This document shows, piece after piece, positions 35,714-45,266 of a stretch of DNA of 64,000 nt. The notes under the pieces were generated by a model. It ran no database searches and had not been told where the DNA came from. It worked only from the letters and a program-made list of their open reading frames with translations. The stretch is from Butyricimonas muris (GTDB taxonomy: Bacteria; Bacteroidota; Bacteroidia; Bacteroidales; Marinifilaceae): contig NZ_JBKEIT010000004.1 of NCBI RefSeq assembly GCF_046365375.1, forward strand, positions 62,001 through 126,000. The letters run 5' to 3'. Numbering within the stretch: position 1 is the first letter of the stretch; every line of letters begins with the position of its first letter. The position numbers and the translations under genes were made by a program.

Positions 35714-37135
35714 ATGAAAAGAGTAATGAAGACCTTATTATTTGCTATGGCAATTTTTTCGGGCGGACTATTTTGCTCGTGTTCTTGTAAAGTGGACAAG
35801 AAGGCGGCTCAAAAAGTGATGCCTATCGAGGTGCCTGTGCCGGAACGTCCGGTGGGACAGAAAGATGTGCTGGGGTTGGTGACTCCCAAGTTGGATACCG
35901 TGCGTGTCGGGTTTATCGGGTTGGGGATGCGGGGACCGGGAGCGGTAGAAAGATTCACGCATATACCGGGTACAAAAGTCGTGGCTCTCTGTGATATCGT
36001 TCCCGAACGGGTGGATAAGACGCAAGGGATATTGAGACGTGCCGGATTGCCGGAGGCGGCGGGTTATTCGGGAAGTGAAGACGCATGGAAGCAACTTTGC
36101 GAACGGGATGACATTGACTTGGTGTATATCGCCACGGATTGGCTGCATCACGCGCCGATGGCTCTTTACGCGATGGAACACGGTAAACACGTGGCAATAG
36201 AGGTTCCTGCCGCCATGAATATGGAGGAGATTTGGGCGTTGATTAACATGGCGGAGAAAAAGCAATTGCATTGCATGATGTTGGAAAATTGCGTGTATGA
36301 TTTCTTCGAGTTGACCACGTTGAACATGGCGCAACATGATGTCTTCGGGGAAATACTTTACGTCGAGGGTGCTTACATTCATAATCTTGACGAGTTCTGG
36401 GCTTATTACTGGAATAACTGGCGTATGGACTACAACCGGAAACACCGGGGGGATATTTACGCCACTCACGGCATGGGGCCTGCTTGTCAATTGCTGGATA
36501 TCCACCGCGGCGATAAGATGAATTATCTTGTTTGCATGGACACGAAAGCTGTTTCTGCACCGGAGTATATCAAAAACAAAACGGGTGAAGAGGTGAAGGA
36601 TTTCAAGAACGGGCAACACACGGTGACGTTAATTCACACGGAGAACGGTAAGACGATACAGATGCAGCATAACGTGACATCGCCCCGTCCGTACAGTCGG
36701 ATGTACCAGTTGACAGGTACGAAAGGTTTTGCCAATAAATACCCGATACAAGGCTACGCCCTGCAACCCTCGCAGGTATCCTCGGACGTGATGCCGGATC
36801 ACGAGAATCTGAACGCTCACGGTTTCGTGCCGCAAGAAGTGAAGAAAGCCTTGATGGAAAAATACAAACATCCCATTCAAAAGGAATTGGAAGAACAAGC
36901 CAAGAAGGTCGGCGGACACGGCGGCATGGATTTTATCATGGATTATCGCCTCGTGTATTGCTTGCAGAACGGTTTGCCGTTGGATATGGACGTGTATGAC
37001 TTGGCGGAATGGTGTTGTCTCGGTGAATTGACTGCACTTTCACTGGAAAACAACAGTGCTCCCGTGGCAATTCCGGATTTCACCCGCGGCGGTTGGAATA
37101 AGATCAAGGGGTATCGTCACGCTTTCATGAAATGA
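35714..37135 (+). CDS. Gfo/Idh/MocA-family lipoprotein, GH109-like glycosidase
   Basis: The protein has 473 residues. The lipoprotein signal ends GLFCSCSC (Cys near 23-25). A Rossmann fold with GFIGLGMRGPGAVERF (about residues 67-82) binds NAD(H). The second domain carries DIYATHGMGPACQLLDIHRGDKMNY, quoted in part as ATHGMGPACQLLDIHRGD (about 249-266), a hallmark of GH109. These enzymes cleave alpha-N-acetylgalactosamine from glycans by an NAD-dependent oxidation-elimination mechanism. As a surface or periplasmic lipoprotein it may act on mucin O-glycans or blood-group-like sugars. It is a single-gene unit with its own terminator. A different sugar specificity cannot be excluded. Confidence 0.85.
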   Translation: MKRVMKTLLFAMAIFSGGLFCSCSCKVDKKAAQKVMPIEVPVPERPVGQKDVLGLVTPKLDTVRVGFIGLGMRGPGAVERFTHIPGTKVVALCDIVPERVDKTQGILRRAGLPEAAGYSGSEDAWKQLCERDDIDLVYIATDWLHHAPMALYAMEHGKHVAIEVPAAMNMEEIWALINMAEKKQLHCMMLENCVYDFFELTTLNMAQHDVFGEILYVEGAYIHNLDEFWAYYWNNWRMDYNRKHRGDIYATHGMGPACQLLDIHRGDKMNYLVCMDTKAVSAPEYIKNKTGEEVKDFKNGQHTVTLIHTENGKTIQMQHNVTSPRPYSRMYQLTGTKGFANKYPIQGYALQPSQVSSDVMPDHENLNAHGFVPQEVKKALMEKYKHPIQKELEEQAKKVGGHGGMDFIMDYRLVYCLQNGLPLDMDVYDLAEWCCLGELTALSLENNSAPVAIPDFTRGGWNKIKGYRHAFMK

Positions 37136-37173
37136 AAGATGATGGAATAGCTTGGGATTAAGAGCTTATATAT

Positions 37174-37211
37174 AAGAGGAGGTGTCAAAATAAGACATTT
37201 CCTCTTTTTTT
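37174..37211 (+). terminator. Terminator after GH109-like gene
   Basis: AAGAGGAGGTGTC pairs with GACATTTCCTCTT around a short A-rich loop, followed by T-rich sequence; the stem has minor mismatches. Confidence 0.72.
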
Positions 37212-37255
37212 ATTATAAAATTAAATTGGAAATAGACGAGTAATTGTTTTTTCTC

Positions 37256-37263
37256 TACTTTTG
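37256..37263 (+). promoter_or_regulatory. -7 box of the ECF sigma operon
   Basis: TACTTTTG lies 28 bases before the chosen start at 37291. It makes the earlier in-frame start (37261) implausible because that would precede the transcript start. Confidence 0.6.
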
Positions 37264-37290
37264 GAGAAACAAAGAGCGTGGAGTTGGTGT

Positions 37291-37848
37291 ATGATATCTA
37301 AAAATAAGGGGTATACTATTGATAGATTGGTAAAAAAGGATCCAATGGCTTTTCGTGCTTTTCATCAGGAGCACGTGAAGTTGTTTTACCAGTTTTGTAC
37401 ACGGTTTGTCGACGATTCGGAAATCGTGAGGGATATTGTGCAGGAGGCGTTTATCGCCATGTGGGAGCGAATTACTACTTTTCGGGAAGAGGCTCACGTG
37501 AAGGCTTTCCTTTATGCCGCCGTACGAAACCGGGCGATAAATTATTTGCGGGATCGGCAAGTAGAGATTCGGGGGCGGGAGAAATTGTTTCAGTTACAGA
37601 ACGAGACGGAGTTTCGGGATATTGTCGTTGAGGAAGAAATGTATGATTTCCTTTGTAAAAAGATAGAAATGCTGTCGGAAATGCAACGTGAGGTACTATG
37701 GATGCATGTCGACGGTTTGTCGAACGAGGAGATCGCGAGAAAATTGAATATTTCGGTGAATACGGTACTTACCCATAAACAACGGGCAAAGAGTATATTA
37801 AGGGAATATTTGAAGGACTTCTCTGTTTTTTTACTCATTTTTATGTGA
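37291..37848 (+). CDS. ECF-type RNA polymerase sigma factor
   Basis: The protein has 185 residues. Region 2 spans about residues 12-80 (FRAFHQEHVKLFYQFC, then DIVQEAFIAMWER) and region 4 about 120-175 (MQREVLWMHVDGLSNEEIARKLNISVNTVLTH, quoted in part as GLSNEEIARKLNISVNT). It is the first gene of a group with FecR, SusC and SusD, the standard Bacteroidetes arrangement in which outer membrane transport signals through FecR to free this sigma factor. The start MISKNKGY is supported by the promoter box upstream. Confidence 0.93.
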   Translation: MISKNKGYTIDRLVKKDPMAFRAFHQEHVKLFYQFCTRFVDDSEIVRDIVQEAFIAMWERITTFREEAHVKAFLYAAVRNRAINYLRDRQVEIRGREKLFQLQNETEFRDIVVEEEMYDFLCKKIEMLSEMQREVLWMHVDGLSNEEIARKLNISVNTVLTHKQRAKSILREYLKDFSVFLLIFM

Positions 37849-37919
37849 TTTTTTTTATTTGCTTGTAGTCGTTTTCACGAGGTTTCGTGTGTTAGTATAA
37901 AATACTTGAAAGAAATCGT

Positions 37920-39107
37920 ATGAACGACGGGTTGGCATTTGAAAAAATAGATGAATATACTTCTTTATTAAAGAAATATTTCGACGGGCAGTTGAACAAG
38001 GAGGAACGGGTTCGATTGGCAAGGTGGTTGAGACAGGATAGGAAGAATCGTGAATTGTTCATGAATGTACGGTCGATAAGTCTGTTGAAAGAGCATTACG
38101 AGAGGAGGAGCGAAATAGATACACGGCAGGAGTTCGATTTATTGGTATGGCGGTATCCCCGTGTGCGAGGGGGACGGAGAGTATACGCATGGTGTTATGT
38201 CGCTGCTGCGGTAGTACTTTTGTTGATTATCGGCGGGGGGATATTTTTCAGTACCCGGACAGTCCCGGAGAATACCCCGGGGAAAACTGTATCCGCTGGA
38301 AAATTATATGCTTTATTAACAACGGCCGACGGTAAGGTCGTGCCGATTTGTCAAGGGAGCGAATCGGGCGATAATGCAGGCTTCCGTATCAAGGATTCGA
38401 TAAAGCAATTAGTATGCGGGGGTGGGGAAATGCGCGGGGATACGGTTTGTTATCATCGATTGGATATTCCTCGGGGAGGAGAGTACAGTGTGGTATTGGA
38501 AGATGGAACTTTAGTCCGTTTGAATTCCGAATCGAGTATTCGTTTTCCCGAATTTTTCAGTGATTCGACTCGTGGAATAGAAGTGAGGGGCGAGGTCTAT
38601 TTGGAAGTGGCTAAAGATGTATCAAGACCTTTTATCGTGGAATCGGGTAGGTTGAGGACAGAAGTGTTGGGTACGCGTTTCGGAATGTCGGTTTATCCTG
38701 CCGAGGATTTGTGGATGACGACATTGGCAGAAGGATGCGTGCGTGTGACGTTGGATGGGGAGGACAAGCTTGTATTGAATTCGGGACAACAAGCGTATGT
38801 CGTTGGCAGTCGGTTGGAAAAGAGAGAGGTGAATGTTGATAAGGAATTAGCGTGGGTACAGGGATTTTTCGTGTTTGAGCATGACGAGTTGGTACATGTC
38901 GTAAATCGTTTATCGCGTTGGTATGATGTCACTTTTGTGTTTGATGACGAAAATCTGAAAGCTTATCAGTTCACGGGGACGGTAAGTAGGGATTATGGTC
39001 TGGATAGAATACTGGATTTGATAGAGAGGATGAATATCGTAACTTTTGAGAAATCAGAAAGGAGTATTGTAATAAAAACAAACGGCAAAGCCGGAAAGTA
39101 TAATTAA
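37920..39107 (+). CDS. FecR-family anti-sigma factor
   Basis: The protein has 395 residues. The N-terminal cytoplasmic sigma-binding part (about residues 1-85, with FDGQLNKEERVRLARWL) is followed by a single membrane helix (about 90-112, WCYVAAAVVLLLIIGGGIFF, quoted in part as AAAVVLLLIIGGGIFF), the periplasmic FecR domain (LEDGTLVRLNSESSIRFP about 194-211) and a C-terminal secretin/TonB-like domain (DUF4974 type) ending at about residue 390. It holds the ECF sigma factor inactive until the SusC plug domain signals. The gene is 71 bases after the sigma gene. Confidence 0.93.
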   Translation: MNDGLAFEKIDEYTSLLKKYFDGQLNKEERVRLARWLRQDRKNRELFMNVRSISLLKEHYERRSEIDTRQEFDLLVWRYPRVRGGRRVYAWCYVAAAVVLLLIIGGGIFFSTRTVPENTPGKTVSAGKLYALLTTADGKVVPICQGSESGDNAGFRIKDSIKQLVCGGGEMRGDTVCYHRLDIPRGGEYSVVLEDGTLVRLNSESSIRFPEFFSDSTRGIEVRGEVYLEVAKDVSRPFIVESGRLRTEVLGTRFGMSVYPAEDLWMTTLAEGCVRVTLDGEDKLVLNSGQQAYVVGSRLEKREVNVDKELAWVQGFFVFEHDELVHVVNRLSRWYDVTFVFDDENLKAYQFTGTVSRDYGLDRILDLIERMNIVTFEKSERSIVIKTNGKAGKYN

Positions 39108-39155
39108 GGCCTATAATTACCGTCTTTGCCATTCTAAATTTAATAAAACAAAACT

Positions 39156-42100
39156 ATGAAAAAAAATCGAGAATTTCGATCTTTAAGAGATCGTATTTTG
39201 CTCAAAAAGCGAGCGTGTTTGAGCTTGTTCCTTGGGGTGATTTTCTTCTTTCCCGTTTACGCTCAGGATAAACAGCCTTTGGTTTCAGTCTCGGTGGAAC
39301 AGCAGACCGTGATCGAGATTTTTAAACTACTGGAACGACAGGTGGTTTATAAATTTATGTATCACGATGCGGATATATTGAAATTGGGGCGCAAGAGTTT
39401 GAATTTGAAAAAAGTGCCATTACGTGTCGCGTTGGATTCTTGTGTCAGGGGAAACCAGATTGCTTATGAGTTCGTGGGGGATCAGATCGTGTTTAAACGG
39501 GAAGCCGAAAAAACGAGGTTGGTAAAGGGAACCATTAAAAGTGTCCAAGGTGATTTGTTACCGGGTGTGACTGTCTTGTTGAAAGGTACTTCCACGGGGG
39601 TAACGACTGATTCCAAGGGACAGTTTATCTTATCGGTTCCTCCTTCAAATTCTATTGTTTTGCAGTTCTCTTTCGTGGGAATGAAGGGAAAGGAAGTGAA
39701 GGTAACGAACAACCAACCGTTGTCGGTGGTCTTGGAAGAGGATAATGAGAAGTTGGATGAGGTTGTTGTAACCGGGTATCAGAATGTGCGTTCCCGTGAT
39801 ATGGTGGGGTCTTATTCGAAAGTTAACGCGGCGGATATCATGATGCCGGCTTACACGTCTATCGACCAGATGTTGCAGGGGAAAATAGCCGGATTGATGG
39901 TGATGAACACGAGTTCCCGCATGGGGACGAGTCCGGAGATACGCATTCGCGGGACTTCCACGATTTTGGGAAACAAGGCTCCGCTGTGGGTTGTTGACGG
40001 TGTGATTCAGCCTGACCCGATTCCTTTTGATCGGAATGATGCCATGACGGAAGATCTTAAGAATATTGTCGGCAGTCAGATTTCATGGTTGAACCCGGCG
40101 GATATAGAGACGATCACGGTATTGAAAGACGCTTCCGCCACGGCAATTTACGGCTCAAAAGCTTCCAACGGTGTGATCGTGATTACCACTAAACGAGGAT
40201 TTAACGAGAGTAGGAGTATCAAGTACTCGATGAATCTTTCTTTCCGGAGACGTCCCACTTACGGACTGTTTAATTTGATGGATTCCAAAGAGAGAATCCA
40301 ATTTACACGAGAGGTATTTGATGCCGGGGGAAGTTATGATGCGTCATATCCTCCTATCAAGCAACTGGATACCTACGAGGGGCTGTATCGTATGTATATG
40401 GATCAGGATATTTTCAAGGATGATTTCGTGACGGAACTGGCAAAATTGGAAACGACAAATACGGATTGGTTGGATCTTTTGACTAGAAATGCCGTGAGTC
40501 ACAATCATAATTTGAGTATATCGGGTGGCTCGGAAAAGATCACGTATAGCGCCTCGGTTTCTTATGCCAACAATAAGGGCGTGGAGTTGAAGAATAGTCA
40601 GGAACAAATGAGCGGACGCTTGAATTTGGGGGTGAAATTGCACCCGAAATTACGGGTAGATTTGACCTTGATAGGATCGCTGGATAAGGTGAACGGGTAC
40701 GGTCCCGGAGTAAATCCGATGAGTTACGCTACTTCTACGAGTCGGGCGATACGGGCTTATGACGATGAAGGAGACCGTTTGTTTTACCAATTACCCGCTA
40801 GTTACCAGTATCGTACGGGTATAACCCCACTGAAATATAATATTCTAAACGAGATTGACAACACGTATTCCCGTTCGAAGACAACACGGGTTAATGCTAC
40901 GATAGACTTGAACTGGGATATTCTTTCTTGGTTGAAATATCAATTGGTTGCCGGAGTTTCCAAGGATGAGAAGAATGGAGAGTCATACGCGGGAGAGCGT
41001 TCATATTATGTCGCGGGTAAATATCGCGGTTATGACTACGGGGCAGCGATAAAGGGAGATCCAGATTATGCTGCTGCCGTGTTGCCCTTTGGTGGTGAAT
41101 TTTTTACCTCGAACGCATCAACACATAATTATAACGTGCAAAATAAATTATTGGTCGATAAGACGTTTAAGGAAGAGCATCGCTTGAACGTCATGTTAGG
41201 ATTTGAAGTCCGGTCGACCGCGAACAAAAGTCTGCAGAACAAGGTTTGGGGATACGTGCCCGACCGGGGGAAAAAAGTGATTAGTCCTACTTTGCCGAGC
41301 GAATTTGTTTCACAGAGTCCCTCTCGACTGGAAGAGTTCAGTGTCTACAAAGATTTGTATAGCGGGGCTTGGAGGCATACCACGGGTACGGATAATTTCT
41401 TGTCTTATTTTGCCACGTTGGTATATTCTTATAGAGATCGTTACGTGTTGAATGCCAGTATCCGGAATGACGAGTCGAATCGTTTCGGACAAGACGTGAA
41501 CAAGCGTTTTGACCCGTCTTATTCTGTGGGATTGTCGTGGGATGTGTCAGAAGAAGAACTTGTCAGGAGGTGTCTTCCGTGGTTGGATCAGTTAAGATTT
41601 AGAGTGTCTTACGGTATACAGGGAAACGTGGTGGAAACTATTAGTCCGGATATTATCGTGGCACAACAGGGTGTTGTCGAGCCTTTTGCGACGTACGGAG
41701 TTTCTATCGCCAGTTTGCCGAATCCCGATCTGAGTTGGGAAAGTACGAAAACGTGGAACGTGGGAATGGATTTGCAATTCCTGAAATGGGTAACCATGTG
41801 TCTGGAATATTACAGGCGAGCTTCAGATGCGATTATATACCAGCCGATACCAAAGGAATACGGGGTGCCGGATATGGCGTTGAACGGGGGAAGAGTTTAT
41901 AATCATGGGGTTGAGTTCACGATGAATATTACTCCCGTGCGCACGAAAGATTTTGGCTGGACGATCGGTTTGAATACATCCAAGAATTGGAATAAAGCGA
42001 AGCGAATTGATTCCGGGATGACATCAGTGGATGCTTTTCTGAACGGTGTCAGTGATCGGGTATTGAAGAAAGGATATCCGTTGTCTGCTTTCTGGTCTTT

Positions 42101-42734
42101 CTCTTTTAAGGGATTGGACCCGGAAAACGGCATGCCTCAGTTTAACTTGATGGATGTGGAGGCTGGAAATGATATTGATCCGACCTCGTTTTTGGTTTAT
42201 TCCGGGGAAAGTGAACCGTATTTCACGGGAGGTTTGAACACCCGGTTGCGCTTTAAAGATTTTACGATAGGCGGAGATTTCTCTCTCTTGCTGGGAGCGA
42301 AGAGACGTTTGCCGAATTTGTACCCGAATCAGGAGCGTCTTCCAAGTCCTTACGCTAATATGGACAAGGATTTGCTTAAACGATGGAAACAACCGGGTGA
42401 CGAGGAACGCACGGATATCCCGGCTTATTATTCCGGTGGAGTTAGTTCGTGGATGAATTTGCCTAACGGAAGGCAGTTTTCGCTATACGAGATGTGGAGG
42501 CAATCTGATATTCGAGTTGTGAACGCTTCCTTCTTGCGTTGTAATCAGCTTTCGTTGACGTGGAATATGAACGAGGATTGGTGTAAGAAACTTGGGATAT
42601 TGAATTTGTCGGTTAATCTGGTAATGAATAACGCATTCGTGATCGCGAGCAAGCGTTTGAACGGTTTCGATCCTGAGTTAGATAATAGTATTATGCCCAA
42701 GACGTATTCTTTAGGTTTTAGCGTGGGATTTTAA
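39156..42734 (+). CDS. SusC-family TonB-dependent outer membrane transporter with STN domain
   Basis: The protein has 1192 residues. Signal peptide about residues 12-36 (ending VYAQ); STN signalling domain about 45-115 (VSVEQQTVIEIFKLLERQ); carboxypeptidase-like domain about 123-200 (TIKSVQGDLLPGVTVLLKGT); plug about 205-330 with the SusC hallmark VTGYQN and GVIVITTKRG; then the 22-stranded barrel ending in GFSVGF. The STN domain is what talks to the FecR protein. It imports an oligomer captured by the adjacent SusD-like lipoprotein, powered by TonB. Because the following genes are peptidase-like, the ligand may be a peptide or glycopeptide rather than a plain glycan (inference). Confidence 0.94.
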   Translation: MKKNREFRSLRDRILLKKRACLSLFLGVIFFFPVYAQDKQPLVSVSVEQQTVIEIFKLLERQVVYKFMYHDADILKLGRKSLNLKKVPLRVALDSCVRGNQIAYEFVGDQIVFKREAEKTRLVKGTIKSVQGDLLPGVTVLLKGTSTGVTTDSKGQFILSVPPSNSIVLQFSFVGMKGKEVKVTNNQPLSVVLEEDNEKLDEVVVTGYQNVRSRDMVGSYSKVNAADIMMPAYTSIDQMLQGKIAGLMVMNTSSRMGTSPEIRIRGTSTILGNKAPLWVVDGVIQPDPIPFDRNDAMTEDLKNIVGSQISWLNPADIETITVLKDASATAIYGSKASNGVIVITTKRGFNESRSIKYSMNLSFRRRPTYGLFNLMDSKERIQFTREVFDAGGSYDASYPPIKQLDTYEGLYRMYMDQDIFKDDFVTELAKLETTNTDWLDLLTRNAVSHNHNLSISGGSEKITYSASVSYANNKGVELKNSQEQMSGRLNLGVKLHPKLRVDLTLIGSLDKVNGYGPGVNPMSYATSTSRAIRAYDDEGDRLFYQLPASYQYRTGITPLKYNILNEIDNTYSRSKTTRVNATIDLNWDILSWLKYQLVAGVSKDEKNGESYAGERSYYVAGKYRGYDYGAAIKGDPDYAAAVLPFGGEFFTSNASTHNYNVQNKLLVDKTFKEEHRLNVMLGFEVRSTANKSLQNKVWGYVPDRGKKVISPTLPSEFVSQSPSRLEEFSVYKDLYSGAWRHTTGTDNFLSYFATLVYSYRDRYVLNASIRNDESNRFGQDVNKRFDPSYSVGLSWDVSEEELVRRCLPWLDQLRFRVSYGIQGNVVETISPDIIVAQQGVVEPFATYGVSIASLPNPDLSWESTKTWNVGMDLQFLKWVTMCLEYYRRASDAIIYQPIPKEYGVPDMALNGGRVYNHGVEFTMNITPVRTKDFGWTIGLNTSKNWNKAKRIDSGMTSVDAFLNGVSDRVLKKGYPLSAFWSFSFKGLDPENGMPQFNLMDVEAGNDIDPTSFLVYSGESEPYFTGGLNTRLRFKDFTIGGDFSLLLGAKRRLPNLYPNQERLPSPYANMDKDLLKRWKQPGDEERTDIPAYYSGGVSSWMNLPNGRQFSLYEMWRQSDIRVVNASFLRCNQLSLTWNMNEDWCKKLGILNLSVNLVMNNAFVIASKRLNGFDPELDNSIMPKTYSLGFSVGF

Positions 42735-42747
42735 ATGAATTGAGATT

Positions 42748-44280
42748 ATGAAAAGTAAATTGTTATATTTATCTCTGTTGATCTGGCTTTTATTTTCGTG
42801 TAGCGATTTTTTGGAGCCCAAATCAGAGAACGAGTTCGTGCCGACAAAAGTATCTTCACTGGAAGAATTACTGACGTTTGAAACTTACAGTGCCAGTTTT
42901 GGGTTGTATGGATTACTCCCGATGTTTGAAGACGATATTGCACAAAACCCTAAATTTAATTCAGACGAGGATTACTTGGGAATGTCTTCCGGGGCTATAT
43001 TTGCCGCTTACACGTGGCAATCGAATATGTATGATGAATTTGATAAAGAGTACGTGGGTGATTACGATATATGGACGGTAGCGTATGAGGCGATTCTAGG
43101 AACGAATGCCGTGCTGGATTATATTGACGGGGTGGAAGGAACGGAGAAAGAGAAAAATAGTGTGATCGCCCAAGCATGTGCTTTGAGAGCTTACTATTAT
43201 TTTTATCTCGTGAATTGTTTCGGGTTGCCTTATAATTATGACAAAAATGCACCCGGGGTTCCTTTGAAGTTGACAGCCGGTGTAAAGAATTCGAGTATGC
43301 CAAGGAATACGGTGGGAGAGGTATATGAACAGGTGTTGAAAGATTTGCTAAGAGCCGAGAAACTTTATTTGGCGATGTCAACGGAGGAACAATGGAAACC
43401 GGATTACAAAGTAAGTCTGCCTTTCGTACAATTGCTATTATCCCGGGTTTATTTGTACATGGAAGAATGGCAAAAGGCTTCGGACTATGCGGGAAAGGTG
43501 ATTGGGAATCCCGTTTTTCGATTGGTCACGTTGGATGAATTTCCTCCCAATGCGGAAGAATATGAGATTCAAGAGTATTACGTGATGCATAATTATAAGT
43601 GTCCGGAAGCTATTTGGGTGTATTCAAGGTTAGGTGATATATGTAAGTTTATAAATACAATTCAATTTACCGAGTATTATGAACTGGTTGGGGTGATGCG
43701 TACTTCTCAAGATCTTTTTGATTCATACTCGATGATGGATAAGCGAGGTGCTCAATACTTGGTTCAAGAGTATTCCGGACCTTGGAAGAAACCTTATGGA
43801 AAATTCGCAATAGATGATGGTTATAATCCTACTTCCGGGTATGGAAATAGTGATTATAACGCCAGAAGTTTCCGGTTATCGGAAGCCTATCTGAATCAGG
43901 CGGAGGCAGAAGCCATGTTATATAAATTGGAAAATTCGGGCGAACATAAGACGAAAGCAATGGAACTGTTGAATACATTGCGACAGAATCGTTTGCCTGT
44001 CGGTGCCGAATTGGGAGAGCCGGCCACGTCTGATCGGTTGGTTCAGATGGCCCGGAATGAACGGCGTCGGGAATTGTGTTTCGAGGGACACCGTTGGTTC
44101 GATTTGCGTCGTTACGGGATGCCGGAGATTAAACACGTGTGGTACACGGATGCCACGAATAGCGTGACTTACACGCTCCGGGAAAAGGATCCCGCTTACG
44201 TGCTGCCGATACCCACGGACGTATTGTTACTTAATAAAGAATTGGTACAAAATCCGTTGGCCCCGGAGAGGAATGATTGA
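42748..44280 (+). CDS. SusD/RagB-family surface binding lipoprotein
   Basis: The protein has 510 residues. The lipobox LLFSCSD places the lipidated Cys at about residue 19. The TPR-rich SusD fold and the C-terminal hallmark RRRELCFEGHRWFDLRRYG (about 435-453) are present. It is 13 bases after the susC gene, forming the usual pair that captures a substrate at the cell surface and lids the SusC barrel. The next gene overlaps its end by four bases if the upstream ATG is used. Confidence 0.94.
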   Translation: MKSKLLYLSLLIWLLFSCSDFLEPKSENEFVPTKVSSLEELLTFETYSASFGLYGLLPMFEDDIAQNPKFNSDEDYLGMSSGAIFAAYTWQSNMYDEFDKEYVGDYDIWTVAYEAILGTNAVLDYIDGVEGTEKEKNSVIAQACALRAYYYFYLVNCFGLPYNYDKNAPGVPLKLTAGVKNSSMPRNTVGEVYEQVLKDLLRAEKLYLAMSTEEQWKPDYKVSLPFVQLLLSRVYLYMEEWQKASDYAGKVIGNPVFRLVTLDEFPPNAEEYEIQEYYVMHNYKCPEAIWVYSRLGDICKFINTIQFTEYYELVGVMRTSQDLFDSYSMMDKRGAQYLVQEYSGPWKKPYGKFAIDDGYNPTSGYGNSDYNARSFRLSEAYLNQAEAEAMLYKLENSGEHKTKAMELLNTLRQNRLPVGAELGEPATSDRLVQMARNERRRELCFEGHRWFDLRRYGMPEIKHVWYTDATNSVTYTLREKDPAYVLPIPTDVLLLNKELVQNPLAPERND

Positions 44281-44309
44281 TGTATGTTGTACTTTTTAAG
44301 AGAAAGATT

Positions 44310-45233
44310 ATGAAACAAAGAAATTGTATATTGCAGATGTGGAAGTTAGCCATAGTGGGATGTCTCTTTTTCATGGTAGGTTGTGACGATGAGAAAGCCT
44401 TGGAAGCCACGCCTTACACGGAGGAAATGCCTTTCGAATTTCCACAAGGGAAAAACCAGTGGGATCGGGAGATTCAGAAAATTCAAGAGGATATGGGGGT
44501 TTATATCGTGTACAAGGATTTTCAGACAAAGGATTTGAACCGGGGATGGGTTATTCCCCGTCCTCAAGATATATTTGTCGGGGAAGGATTGACAGATGCT
44601 CAGGTACCTTTCTATTTTAATTTCGTGAGGGATAACTTGTTCCGTTTTCTCAATAAGGATTTTGTCCGTCCTATTTTACCTAAGTATTTTTACCTTGTGA
44701 ATGATTTACACGTGGAGAGTAACAAGGAGAGAAAATATGACGTGTCGGATAAATTTGACGGCTTGGATTTCTGGGCAATTAGCTTCACGGACGAGAAGAT
44801 TGAAAAACTAAAAGATGAGGATATTAAGCAGAGAAGAAATCGTATGGTATATGCCGTTATCCTGAAAGGATTGGAAGATGGTTTTGTTGCTGAACCGGCG
44901 GGTTTTACGGATGGAGTGGATTATCGTAAAGCGTTGAGTTATTACCCCACGAATGCCGATTATTTTTTGAACCGAGGGTTCGTGCATTACGTGAAAGAGG
45001 ATTTTACCGTGGAGAGTCCGATTAATGATATCGGAGTACTCACGAATAAGAATGCTGATTTTTTGTGCTATGTGCGGCAGATTCTGTTCGAGACGCCGGA
45101 GAAATTCAAAGCAAAATATCCTCAAGCAGATTACGCATTAATCAATCGTCGCTATCAGATGGTGTTGAATCATTTTAAAAAGAATTACCATTTGGATTTG
45201 AGTGCTATCGCGTTGGGAGAACCCGTTGAATGA
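44310..45233 (+). CDS. Lipoprotein related to putative zinc-binding metallopeptidases, zinc site absent
   Basis: The protein has 307 residues. The lipobox FFMVGCDDE places Cys near residue 25. The layout resembles the SusD-linked 'putative zinc-binding metallopeptidase' lipoproteins (Peptidase_Mx1 type): N-terminal PRPQDIFVGEGL, then FLNRGFVHYVKEDFTVESPIND (quoted in part as RGFVHYVKEDF), and a C-terminal YALINRRYQMVLNHFKKNYHLDL. Where those proteins have HExxH, this one reads MVYAVILKGLEDG, with no zinc ligands. It may be a non-catalytic surface binding protein of this operon. The start at 44310 is chosen for the purine-rich stretch before it and the signal peptide. Family placement is moderate. 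Confidence 0.62.
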   Translation: MKQRNCILQMWKLAIVGCLFFMVGCDDEKALEATPYTEEMPFEFPQGKNQWDREIQKIQEDMGVYIVYKDFQTKDLNRGWVIPRPQDIFVGEGLTDAQVPFYFNFVRDNLFRFLNKDFVRPILPKYFYLVNDLHVESNKERKYDVSDKFDGLDFWAISFTDEKIEKLKDEDIKQRRNRMVYAVILKGLEDGFVAEPAGFTDGVDYRKALSYYPTNADYFLNRGFVHYVKEDFTVESPINDIGVLTNKNADFLCYVRQILFETPEKFKAKYPQADYALINRRYQMVLNHFKKNYHLDLSAIALGEPVE

Positions 45234-45266
45234 TATGTTGTTTTTATGGTAGAGGAATATAAAAAA

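Noticed and set aside
35768..36619. 283-residue antisense ORF opposite the GH109-like gene
   Set aside because: Rich in His and Arg as expected from the reverse complement of coding DNA; no family resemblance.
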